This document shows positions 1 through 6,201 of a stretch of DNA of 9,314 nucleotides, one piece after another. The DNA lies in assembly GCA_013695505.1 (NCBI GenBank), contig JACDAH010000059.1:1-9314 (forward strand), given 5' to 3'. A model generated the notes under the pieces. It worked only from the letters and a program-made list of their open reading frames with translations. It was not told where the DNA came from and did no database searches. How positions within the stretch are numbered: the stretch's first letter is position 1; every line of letters begins with the position of its first letter. The position numbers and the translations under genes are program-made. This DNA is from Chloroflexota bacterium (GTDB lineage Bacteria; Chloroflexota; Limnocylindria; Limnocylindrales; CSP1-4).

Positions 1-1
1 G

Positions 2-112
2 CGCGAGGAAGTCTTTGCCCTGCTGGCCGATCTCGGAGCGAAGCCCGTCGACATCGCGAGCGAGCTCACGACCCTCATCCCGCGCCTCCAGGGCCGACCC
101 CGCGGCGGCTGA
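2..112 (+). CDS. C-terminal fragment of an unrecognised protein (5' end outside the window)
   Basis: An open frame enters from the left edge and ends at TGA 110-112, showing the last 36 residues. They begin REEVFALLADLGAKPVDIAS and end in a basic Gly/Arg tail (GRPRGG). Third codon positions are nearly all G or C, as in the real genes of the window, and the segment reads like an amphipathic helical protein end, so I take it as coding. I recognise no family and assign no function. The stop codon lies inside the first copy of a perfect 14-bp tandem repeat (105-132). A different frame just downstream also looks coding, so the true C-terminus may have been altered by that duplication. An accidental open frame remains possible because so little is visible. 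Confidence 0.5.
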   Translation, partial: REEVFALLADLGAKPVDIASELTTLIPRLQGRPRGG

Positions 113-132
113 CGCTGCGCGGCTGACGCTGC
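105..132. repeat. Perfect 14-bp tandem duplication
   Basis: The unit GCGGCTGACGCTGC occurs twice head to tail (105-118 and 119-132) without mismatch, followed by further CGCTGC-like slippage-prone sequence to about 143. The first copy contains the TGA stop (110-112) of the left-edge reading frame. Fourteen is not a multiple of three, so gain or loss of one copy shifts any frame crossing it. Confidence 0.9.
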
Positions 133-161
133 CGCTGCCGCTGATCGATATCAAGACCGGC

Positions 162-308
162 ATGTTGCGCGGCGAGGTCGATCGGGGCAGGTACTACGGC
201 GGCGAGCTGGCGGCGAACGGCATCCTGGCCCCCGCGACAGCCGTCGGGCCTTGGCAGCACAGTGACATGTGCGTCGTCGACGTGAGCGCGCGGCTCCCGC
301 GAAGCTAG
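162..308 (+). CDS. Possible small ORF or frameshifted gene remnant (48 aa)
   Basis: From ATG 162 to TAG 306-308 the frame encodes about 48 residues, including YYGGELAANGILAPATAVGP and WQHSDMCVVDVSARLPRS. Roughly 90% of its codons end in G or C, and the coding-like composition already begins near 121, upstream of the ATG. There is no convincing Shine-Dalgarno sequence before ATG 162. It could be the displaced tail of the gene ending at 112, a small protein gene, or chance. I recognise no family. Its stop overlaps the stop of the convergent serine-hydrolase gene by a few bases. The opposite-strand frames here have poorer third-position composition. Confidence 0.3.
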   Translation: MLRGEVDRGRYYGGELAANGILAPATAVGPWQHSDMCVVDVSARLPRS

Positions 309-1393
309 TCTGATCGCGCTTCGGCGAGCAGCTGGTCGATCCGCTTGAACGGCTGCGAGGCTCCCTCGGTCACGTTCGATTGGACGACGATTCGTTCGCC
401 CGTCGCGAGATAGACCCAGCAGCGCGAACTGAAGCCCGGGTCCTCCCCAGCGTGCCCGATCCGGGCCGACGGGCCCGTCCCGCCGTGGACCACGCCAAGG
501 CCGTACCCGGCCTTCTCGACCGGGCTGACCGCATGTGGCCCGATCATCTGCTCGCGCGTGGCCGGCGTCAGGAAGGCGCTCGCGGCCTCACCCCGACCGA
601 CCAGCGTGTCGAGCGCTCGGACCAGGTCCGCGGCCGTCGCCTGGGCGCCGCCGTCGGGCAGGCCGACGGCCGGCAGCGAGTAGATGTTCGTGCGCCACGT
701 GGCGGCGAGAGAGCCTTGCGCGGCGCCGGCGTCCGGCGGCAAGTAGCCGACGGCGAGACCCGGCACCAGCTCGTCGAAAGCCCAGAAGCCGGTCGCGTCC
801 ATCCCGAGCGGCGCGAACAGCTCCGCCCGGACCAGCTCCGGAAAGGACGCACCGGTCACCGCTTCGAGTGCGAGGCCGACCAGAACGTAGGCGCCGTTGT
901 TGTAGCGGGCGGCAGCGCCCGGATCGCCGGTCCGGGGCAGGTCGCGCATCAGCGGGACCATGTCGGACGGCCCTCGGATCGTCGTCGACGGCACCCGCTC
1001 CCAGATCGTCTCGTACGGCGGGCCGTCGTATTCGTCGGCGTAGTCGCCGACCCCGGACGTATGGCCCAGCAGGTGCTGAATCGTCACCCGGGGGTCCAGG
1101 TCGAGCGGGCGCTGCTCCTCCGAAATCAGGTCGACGAGCCGATCCTCGTACCCCATCACGCCCCGATCGACGAGTCGGGCGACCGTCAGCCCGGTCAGGA
1201 GCTTCGTTGTCGAGGCAATCCCGAAGCGTGTCCCGGGTTCGATCGCGATCCCGGCCACCCGATCCGCCAGGCCCATCGCGATCGTCAGCGGCTCCTCGCC
1301 ATCGTCGCCGACGATATGGACCACGCCCGAGAAGTCCGTGTCCCCGAGCCACGCTCGGAGGCCGTCCCGGTCGAGCCCCCCGATCCGACTCAC
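305..1393 (-). CDS. Serine hydrolase, beta-lactamase / class C PBP fold, coupled to cphA
   Basis: This 362-residue protein has the active-site signatures of the beta-lactamase-related serine hydrolases (Pfam Beta-lactamase; MEROPS S12-like). The nucleophile motif STTK is at residues 61-64 (Ser61, Lys64). HTSG at 111-114 is the usual turn after the QHLL helix. YNN at 164-166 supplies the Tyr/Asn motif, and HAG at 314-316 stands in the KTG position. The family includes beta-lactamases, D-Ala-D-Ala carboxypeptidases, D-aminopeptidases, esterases and the nylon-dimer amidase NylB, so the substrate cannot be read from the fold. There is no signal peptide or membrane segment: the protein enters the fold directly (DFSGVVHIVGDDG), which implies a cytoplasmic enzyme. 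I chose GTG 1393 because it lies four bases after the cphA stop with GAGGG eight bases upstream. An in-frame start further up would overlap cphA by about 100 bases. Tight coupling to cphA suggests a role in cyanophycin metabolism, but that is inference. Confidence 0.92.
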   Translation of the reverse strand: MSRIGGLDRDGLRAWLGDTDFSGVVHIVGDDGEEPLTIAMGLADRVAGIAIEPGTRFGIASTTKLLTGLTVARLVDRGVMGYEDRLVDLISEEQRPLDLDPRVTIQHLLGHTSGVGDYADEYDGPPYETIWERVPSTTIRGPSDMVPLMRDLPRTGDPGAAARYNNGAYVLVGLALEAVTGASFPELVRAELFAPLGMDATGFWAFDELVPGLAVGYLPPDAGAAQGSLAATWRTNIYSLPAVGLPDGGAQATAADLVRALDTLVGRGEAASAFLTPATREQMIGPHAVSPVEKAGYGLGVVHGGTGPSARIGHAGEDPGFSSRCWVYLATGERIVVQSNVTEGASQPFKRIDQLLAEARSD

Positions 1394-1397
1394 GCCA

Positions 1398-4235
1398 TCA
1401 GCCCTCGGGCACCTCGAGCTCGCCGGGATCGGCGAATGCCGTGTTCCCGCGGGCGTGGCCGGCCGCGGCCATCGCCTGGCGATAGACCCCGATCGCGTCA
1501 TCGACGCAGCACACGATGAGGTCGCCCGGCGCTGCCCGGCGGAGGGCCATCCGGACGGCCGTCAGCTCGTCGAGCATCTTCTCGGCCTTGAGCGCCCGGG
1601 CACCGGCAGCCCGCGCCGCCCGGACGCCCTCGATGACGTTCCCGGCCGACACGCCGGGAGCTCGACCGCGGAGGTTCTTATCCTCGCGGACGATCAGCTC
1701 GTCGAACGCCCCGGCAGCGATCGCGCCGTACTCGCGCTGGTCGTCGTCGCGCCGGTCGCCGGGGATGCCGATGACGCCGATCGCCCGGCCGCTCCGTGTA
1801 TGCCCGTTCGTCGACGGCCCGATCCGACCGGCCTTGGACTGCGGCTCGGTCATCATCCGCCCGACGAAATCGGCCAGCTGGCGCATGCCATCGACGTTGT
1901 GGCAATAGTCGATCACCACCCGGATCCCGCCGACGTCGAGCAGGTTGAGCCGGCCCGGGGCCTGGAAGAAGGAGGTCGAGAAGGTCCGCAGACCCTGACG
2001 GATATCGTGGAGATGGGCCCCCGACGCCCAAGCTGCGGCCGCCGCGGCCAGCGCGTTGGCGACGTTCATCCGAGCGCGCCCGCCGAAGGTCGCCGGAATC
2101 AGGTGGGTGTACAGGACCGGCATCGTCCTCGGCCCGTGGCGGAGGACGATCAGCTCGCCCTCCGGACCCGGCTGGAGCACGAATGCCGCGTTGCCGCGCG
2201 AGGTGTGGCCGTCGACCCGGTCGTAGCCGTCCTCGCCCTTGTGGGTCGCCATGCTGAACAGGACGACCTTGCCGGCGCAGTGACGGCCCATCCGGTAGAC
2301 ATGCGCGTCGTCCGCGTTGAGGACCGCCGTGCCGGACCGCGGCACCGCCTCGACGATGACGCCCTTGACGTTCGCCAGCTGGCCGATCGAATCGATCCCG
2401 CCGATCCCGAGGTGGTCGCCGGTGATGTTCGTGACGACCGCGACGTCGTTCCGGTCGTAGCCGAGGCCCTCGCGCAGGATCCCACCGCGGGCGACTTCGA
2501 ATACCGCGGTGTCGACCGTCGGGTTCTGCAGAACCATCTGGGCCGACCACGGGCCCGACATGTCGCCCTTCTTGATCATCCGGCCGTCGATGACGATGCC
2601 ATCGGTCGACGTCATTCCGACCCGCTTGCCCTTCAGCTTGAGGATGTGGGCGATCATCCGGACGGTCGTGGTCTTGCCGTTCGTGCCGGTCACCGCAACG
2701 ATCGGGATCCGGGCCGATGATCCGGGCGGGAAGAGCCCGTCGATGACCGGCCGGGCGACGTACTGCGGCTCGCCCTCGGTCGGGTGGGTGTGCATCCGGA
2801 AGCCCGGCGCCGCATTCACCTCGACGATCGCCCCGCCCGTCTCGCGGACAGGGGTCGCGATGTCGGGGCAGATGAAGTCGATGCCGGCGATGTCGAGCCC
2901 GACGATCTGGGCTGCGGTCTCGGCGATCTCGACATTGTCGGGGTGGGCCTCGATGGTCCGATCGATCGACGTCCCGCCCGTCGACATGTTGCCGGTCAGG
3001 GCGAGCTTCACGAACGTTCCCTCGGGCGGGACCTCGTCGAGCCCGAGGCCCTGCTCGCGGACGAGTGCGTCAGCGGCCTCGTCGATCTTGATCCGGGTCA
3101 GGACCTTCTCGTGGCCGATCCCGCGGCGAGGATCCCGATTGGCGATCTCGACCAGCTGTCGGACCGTGTGCTCGCCGTCGCCGGTGACGCTGGCCGGGAT
3201 GCGCTGGGCGATCGCGGCGACCTTGCCCCCGATCACGAGGCAGCGGTAGTCGTGGCCGGCGACGTAGCTTTCGACGACGAGGTCGCCGCTCCGGCTCTGA
3301 GCCAGTGCGCCATGGAACGCGGCGCGGACGGCCTCGTCGGAGCGGAGGTCGAGATGGACGCCGCGGCCATGGTTGCCATCGAGCGGCTTGACGACGCATG
3401 GGAAGCCGATCCGACGCGCGGCGGCGACGGTGTCCTCCTCGGTCGCGACGACCGCGCTCCTGGGGACCGGCAAGCCGGCCGAGTCGAGGAGGCGGTTGGT
3501 GAGGCTCTTGTCGCTCGCGATGTCGACGCCGATGGCCGAGGTGATCGAGGTCATCGTCGCCCGGATACGCTGCTGGTGAACGCCCTGGCCGAGCTGGACC
3601 AGGGAGTGGCGATCGAGGCGGATGTACGGGATATCGCGGCTTGCCGCCTCGTCCAGGATGGCCTGCGTCGACGGCCCGAAGGCAGACGTCTCCGCGAGCC
3701 GGATCAGGCGCTCCATCTCGGCCATGAAGTCGAGCGGGACCGCGTCGGGGGCGACGAGGTGGTTCGCGAGCGCGACCGCCAGCTTGCCGGCCTCGACCCC
3801 GACCGCCTCCTCGCGGAACTCGTAGATCACGTTGTAGCGGCCCGGCTCGCCCGTGCTCCGGGTCTTGCCGTGGCGGACGTCGGTGCCGGCGAGGTTCTGG
3901 AGCTCGAGCGCGATGTGCTCACTGATGTGGCCGAACCACGTGCCCTCGCGCAGGCGGGTGATGAACCCGCCGCGCCGGCCGAGGCTGCAGGCGTGATCCT
4001 CGAGGCTCGGCAAGAGCCCCACGAGCGCATCGGTGAAGCCCGGGATCTTGTTGCTCGGGAACTCCTCGAGGACGCCGAGGTCGACGACCATCCGGACGAC
4101 CGGCTCGCGGGCCCAGTAGTTCGGGCCGCGCAGGATGCGAGTCTCGATGATCGTCAAGGTCGGAGCGGGCCGGGCGGGCACGGGCGCGGTCCCTCTCGCC
4201 TTGCCGGTCCGTGCCCTGGGTGCTGCCTGCGTCAC
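1398..4235 (-). CDS. cphA: Cyanophycin synthetase CphA (CphA1 type)
   Basis: This cytoplasmic enzyme makes cyanophycin by alternately adding Asp to the poly-Asp backbone and Arg to its side chains, using ATP at each step. The 945-residue protein shows the full CphA1 order. The N domain starts near residue 27 (ETRILRGPNYW at 31-41) and holds EHIALE at 106-111. An ATP-grasp domain spans about 210-490 (GIDF 451-454; metal-binding EVNAAPGF 472-479). A Mur-ligase-like domain runs from about 500 to 900, with P-loop GTNGKTTT (517-524, Lys521), the FEVARGGILR segment, DYCHN (776-780) and REDKNLRGRAP. The intact P-loop argues against CphA2, which works on dipeptides and lacks a functional ATP site there. 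GTG 4235 is chosen because AGGAGG (4246-4241) lies five bases upstream; the in-frame ATGs at 4262 and 4355 lack this. Residues 1-26 are a Pro/Ala/Arg-rich extension not usual in the family, making the protein somewhat longer than the roughly 870-900 residues common for CphA. The serine-hydrolase gene follows in the same transcript. Confidence 0.97.
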   Translation of the reverse strand: MTQAAPRARTGKARGTAPVPARPAPTLTIIETRILRGPNYWAREPVVRMVVDLGVLEEFPSNKIPGFTDALVGLLPSLEDHACSLGRRGGFITRLREGTWFGHISEHIALELQNLAGTDVRHGKTRSTGEPGRYNVIYEFREEAVGVEAGKLAVALANHLVAPDAVPLDFMAEMERLIRLAETSAFGPSTQAILDEAASRDIPYIRLDRHSLVQLGQGVHQQRIRATMTSITSAIGVDIASDKSLTNRLLDSAGLPVPRSAVVATEEDTVAAARRIGFPCVVKPLDGNHGRGVHLDLRSDEAVRAAFHGALAQSRSGDLVVESYVAGHDYRCLVIGGKVAAIAQRIPASVTGDGEHTVRQLVEIANRDPRRGIGHEKVLTRIKIDEAADALVREQGLGLDEVPPEGTFVKLALTGNMSTGGTSIDRTIEAHPDNVEIAETAAQIVGLDIAGIDFICPDIATPVRETGGAIVEVNAAPGFRMHTHPTEGEPQYVARPVIDGLFPPGSSARIPIVAVTGTNGKTTTVRMIAHILKLKGKRVGMTSTDGIVIDGRMIKKGDMSGPWSAQMVLQNPTVDTAVFEVARGGILREGLGYDRNDVAVVTNITGDHLGIGGIDSIGQLANVKGVIVEAVPRSGTAVLNADDAHVYRMGRHCAGKVVLFSMATHKGEDGYDRVDGHTSRGNAAFVLQPGPEGELIVLRHGPRTMPVLYTHLIPATFGGRARMNVANALAAAAAAWASGAHLHDIRQGLRTFSTSFFQAPGRLNLLDVGGIRVVIDYCHNVDGMRQLADFVGRMMTEPQSKAGRIGPSTNGHTRSGRAIGVIGIPGDRRDDDQREYGAIAAGAFDELIVREDKNLRGRAPGVSAGNVIEGVRAARAAGARALKAEKMLDELTAVRMALRRAAPGDLIVCCVDDAIGVYRQAMAAAGHARGNTAFADPGELEVPEG

Positions 4236-4240
4236 CGAGC

Positions 4241-4246
4241 CCTCCT
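4241..4246 (-). promoter_or_regulatory. Ribosome binding site of cphA
   Basis: AGGAGG on the minus strand is a full Shine-Dalgarno match five bases before GTG 4235-4233. It decides the cphA start in favour of GTG over the upstream in-frame ATG codons, one of which (4262) would place this site inside the coding region. Confidence 0.8.
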
Positions 4247-4360
4247 GCCCGTGCTCATCCATTCGCCGGCCCCGAGTGTAACCGGCGGGTCGCGAGCGGT
4301 CGCGCCTCTCGCCGAGCGCTATGGTTGAGTCCTCTTCGGCATCCGTTGGCAGCATCGCCT

Positions 4361-4365
4361 GGAGG
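4361..4365 (+). promoter_or_regulatory. Ribosome binding site of the short-chain dehydrogenase
   Basis: GGAGG lies four bases before ATG 4370. It fixes the start at 4370 rather than at in-frame codons upstream, the first of which (4211) would overlap the 5' end of cphA on the opposite strand. Confidence 0.75.
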
Positions 4366-4369
4366 ATCT

Positions 4370-5137
4370 ATGGACGACTTCCCGCGGTTCGATCTCGGCG
4401 GCCGGGTCGCACTCGTGACCGGGGCGTCGCGCGGTCTCGGACAAGCGATCTCCCTGGCTCTCGCGAACGCGGGCGCGGACGTTGCAATCGGGCTCCGCGA
4501 CGTGACCGGCGCGAGCCCCGCCGCGGAGGTCGCGGCGCTCGGCCGGAGCGCGTTCCCGGTTCAGATGGACATGGCCGACCTCGGCCAGATCTCGTCGGCG
4601 GTCGACGCCGTCGTCGAGCGATTCGGCCGGCTCGACATCCTCGTCAACAACGCCGGCATCAGTCCGATGGACAACGCCGAGGACGTGACCGAGGACAACT
4701 TCGACGCGACGCTTGCGGTCAACGTCAAGGGCGTCTTCTTCGCGAGCCAGGCCGCCGGGCGGGCGATGATCCGCCAGGGCTTCGGACGGATCATCAGCCT
4801 GAGCTCACAGGCCGGGTTCGTCGCCCTGCCCGGCGAGTCGGTCTACTGCATGTCGAAGGCGGCCGTCGCCCACCTGACCAAGTGCCTCGCGGTGGAGTGG
4901 GGCCAGCACGGGATCACCGTCAATGCCGTCGCCCCGACCTTCATCCGGACGCCGGGAACGGAACGCGCCCTCGCCGATCCAGCTTTCGCGGCCGACACCG
5001 TCGAGCGGATCGCCGCTCTCCATCGGATCGGCGAGCCGATGGACGTCGCCGGTGCCGTCGTCTTCCTCGCCTCCCCGGCTGCGTCCCTGATCACCGGCCA
5101 CACCCTCCTGATCGATGGCGGGTGGACCGCCCGATGA
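4370..5137 (+). CDS. Short-chain dehydrogenase/reductase (classical SDR)
   Basis: This 255-residue protein of typical classical SDR length is a cytoplasmic NAD(P)-dependent oxidoreductase with a Rossmann fold. The cofactor motif TGASRGLG is at 17-24, the structural NNAG at 93-96, the catalytic Ser at about 146, and Tyr159 with Lys163 (YCMSK). The protein ends with the usual GHTLLIDGGW segment. No residue of the core motifs is missing. The sequence resembles the broad FabG / gluconate 5-dehydrogenase / KduD-like group, and the substrate cannot be told from sequence. An Arg after the glycine motif (R21) does not settle NADH versus NADPH. The gene sits alone on the plus strand between cphA and cphB, divergent from the first and convergent with the second, so co-transcription with either is excluded. 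A link to cyanophycin is not evident. Confidence 0.96.
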   Translation: MDDFPRFDLGGRVALVTGASRGLGQAISLALANAGADVAIGLRDVTGASPAAEVAALGRSAFPVQMDMADLGQISSAVDAVVERFGRLDILVNNAGISPMDNAEDVTEDNFDATLAVNVKGVFFASQAAGRAMIRQGFGRIISLSSQAGFVALPGESVYCMSKAAVAHLTKCLAVEWGQHGITVNAVAPTFIRTPGTERALADPAFAADTVERIAALHRIGEPMDVAGAVVFLASPAASLITGHTLLIDGGWTAR

Positions 5138-5161
5138 CGATCGCGCGGCGGGCTCGGGATC

Positions 5162-5205
5162 GCTGACCGTCCGGCGGGCCGCGCCGGCTGGCGCGACCGG
5201 TCAGC
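5162..5205. terminator. Hairpin between convergent genes, candidate bidirectional terminator
   Basis: GCTGACCG (5162-5169) and CGGTCAGC (5198-5205) form a perfect 8-bp stem. Inside it, CCGGC (5171-5175) can pair with GCCGG (5183-5187). It fills the 63-base gap between the dehydrogenase stop (5137) and the cphB stop, and its right arm includes that TGA (5203-5201). There is no T-run on either side, so it is not a textbook intrinsic terminator. Its position between converging genes suits transcript ending or 3'-end protection. Confidence 0.45.
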
Positions 5206-6043
5206 TCGAGGCGACGTCCTCGATGCCGCCCTGGATCGCGTGGAGGGTGGGCGTCGCCAGACGGTGTCGGCGGCGAAGGTCGAACCGGTACCCGGCCGGC
5301 AGCGCATGGAGCACGACGCCGCTGATCATCAGCGGCTTGTGGCCGCGAATCTCCCAGGCGTCGGTCTCGGAAGCGGATCCATCAACGACCGTGATGCTTC
5401 CCCGCCCGATCACCTCCATGATGTGATCGGGCCCGACGACGCCGGCGGTGTCCTCGTCGACCCCAAGCCCGAGCAGCGACGGGTTCTGGGCGATCAGCGA
5501 CAGGAGGCGGCCGAGGCGGTTCCGCTGCTGGAAATGCTGGTCGACGATGACGCCCGGCAGCATCCCGAGCCCGGCCGAGATCTGGGCCATTCGGTGCTTC
5601 GGCGTCGCGCCGGACGCCCCGAACGCAATCATGTGGCTGCTCATCGCCGACGCCCCGGCCGACGTGCCGGCCATGACCGCGCCGTGCCCGAACCGCTCGA
5701 GCATCGCGTCGGCAAGACGCGTCCCACCGATCGTCGAGGCGAGCTTGAGCTGGTTGCCGCCCGTCAGGAAGACCCCGGTGGCGTCGCGCAGCGTGAGGGC
5801 GACGGTCTCGTCGTTGGCCTGGGGCCGGGTCGTGGCATGGAGCGGCCGGACCGTCGCGACGCCAAGGTCGGTGAAGACCTGGCGGTACCGCTCGCCCGCC
5901 TCCGTCCCGAGGCTCGATGCCGTCGAGATGACGGCAATCGTCGCGTCCCGTCCGCCGGCAAGCGCGACGAAGCGATTGAGGATGACCCGATCCCGGATCT
6001 TGTCCTCCGCCCCGCCGATGATGATGACGGTCCCGTCGGTCAC
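5201..6043 (-). CDS. cphB: Cyanophycinase CphB (peptidase family S51)
   Basis: This is an intracellular exo-type serine peptidase that releases beta-Asp-Arg dipeptides from cyanophycin. The 280-residue protein matches the family length and motifs throughout. It opens with IIIGGAEDKI (about 7-16) and has FLTGGNQLKL (92-101). The nucleophile elbow GTSAGA is at 126-131 (Ser128), DQHF at 168-171 supplies His170, followed by Arg174, and GVDEDTA (195-201) holds the likely acidic member of the triad. These correspond to Ser132, His174 and Glu201 as I recall them from the Synechocystis enzyme. The start is GTG 6043 with GAGGAG about nine bases upstream; I see no ATG that fits better. There is no signal peptide, so this is the intracellular form. 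It lies on the same strand as cphA but is separated from it by the oppositely oriented dehydrogenase, so polymer making and breaking are probably transcribed separately. Confidence 0.96.
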   Translation of the reverse strand: MTDGTVIIIGGAEDKIRDRVILNRFVALAGGRDATIAVISTASSLGTEAGERYRQVFTDLGVATVRPLHATTRPQANDETVALTLRDATGVFLTGGNQLKLASTIGGTRLADAMLERFGHGAVMAGTSAGASAMSSHMIAFGASGATPKHRMAQISAGLGMLPGVIVDQHFQQRNRLGRLLSLIAQNPSLLGLGVDEDTAGVVGPDHIMEVIGRGSITVVDGSASETDAWEIRGHKPLMISGVVLHALPAGYRFDLRRRHRLATPTLHAIQGGIEDVASS

Positions 6044-6201
6044 GGACGCGCGCTCCTCGTCTCGGATCGGGGAAGGATAGCGGAGGGATCGGCCCCGGGC
6101 CCGGCCGAGCTGCGACGAGCATGGTTGTCGTTCGGGTACGCTCGACGGCGGTCTGCAGGGCGTCTGCCAGAATGCCGCGGGATGACGAGGACGCGGGAAC
6201 G
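6044..6201. promoter_or_regulatory. Divergent intergenic region between cphB and the GT87-like gene
   Basis: This 158-base gap must carry the promoter of cphB and that of the glycosyltransferase. On the minus strand TATCCT (6079-6074), about 30 bases before the cphB GTG, is -10-like, but no -35 is evident. TCGGCC (6089-6094) and GGCCGA (6103-6108) could form a 6-bp hairpin around CCGGGCCC. The right half is open in the frame of the glycosyltransferase from ATG 6172 or further up, so some of it might be coding if that gene starts earlier. I see no other feature. Confidence 0.3.

Larger units (their letters stand above)
4236..4369. promoter_or_regulatory. Divergent control region between cphA and the short-chain dehydrogenase
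   Basis: This 134-base gap must hold the start signals for cphA (leftward) and the dehydrogenase (rightward). On the minus strand TACACT (4280-4275) is a possible -10 hexamer about 40 bases before the cphA GTG, but I see no clear -35. On the plus strand TATGGT (4320-4325) is a weak -10 candidate. Two short inverted repeats occur. CGCCGG (4264-4269) and CCGGCG (4282-4287) flank the TACACT. CGCGA (4291-4295) and TCGCG (4300-4304) sit next to it. They could be operator half-sites or chance pairs in GC-rich DNA. The promoter assignments are inference. Confidence 0.4.

Noticed and set aside
1396..1398. ATG overlapping the cphA stop codon (TGATG) as start of the serine hydrolase
   Set aside because: It is out of frame with the hydrolase and reaches a stop after two codons. 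The in-frame GTG at 1393 fits the frame and ribosome-site spacing.
1394..1501. Longer N-terminus of the serine hydrolase, starting at 1501
   Set aside because: It would overlap the cphA coding region by about 100 bases, and the extra residues are Arg/Pro-rich shadow sequence outside the conserved fold.
2784..4328. Long plus-strand open frame opposite cphA, with similar frames at 1338-2720 and 380-1519
   Set aside because: They are antisense to well-supported genes, have Asp/Arg/Gly-rich low-complexity translations with no recognisable domain, and are expected from strong third-position GC bias.
4211..4369. Longer N-terminus of the SDR, starting at 4211
   Set aside because: It would overlap the cphA 5' end. 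The SDR fold starts normally from ATG 4370, which has GGAGG upstream.
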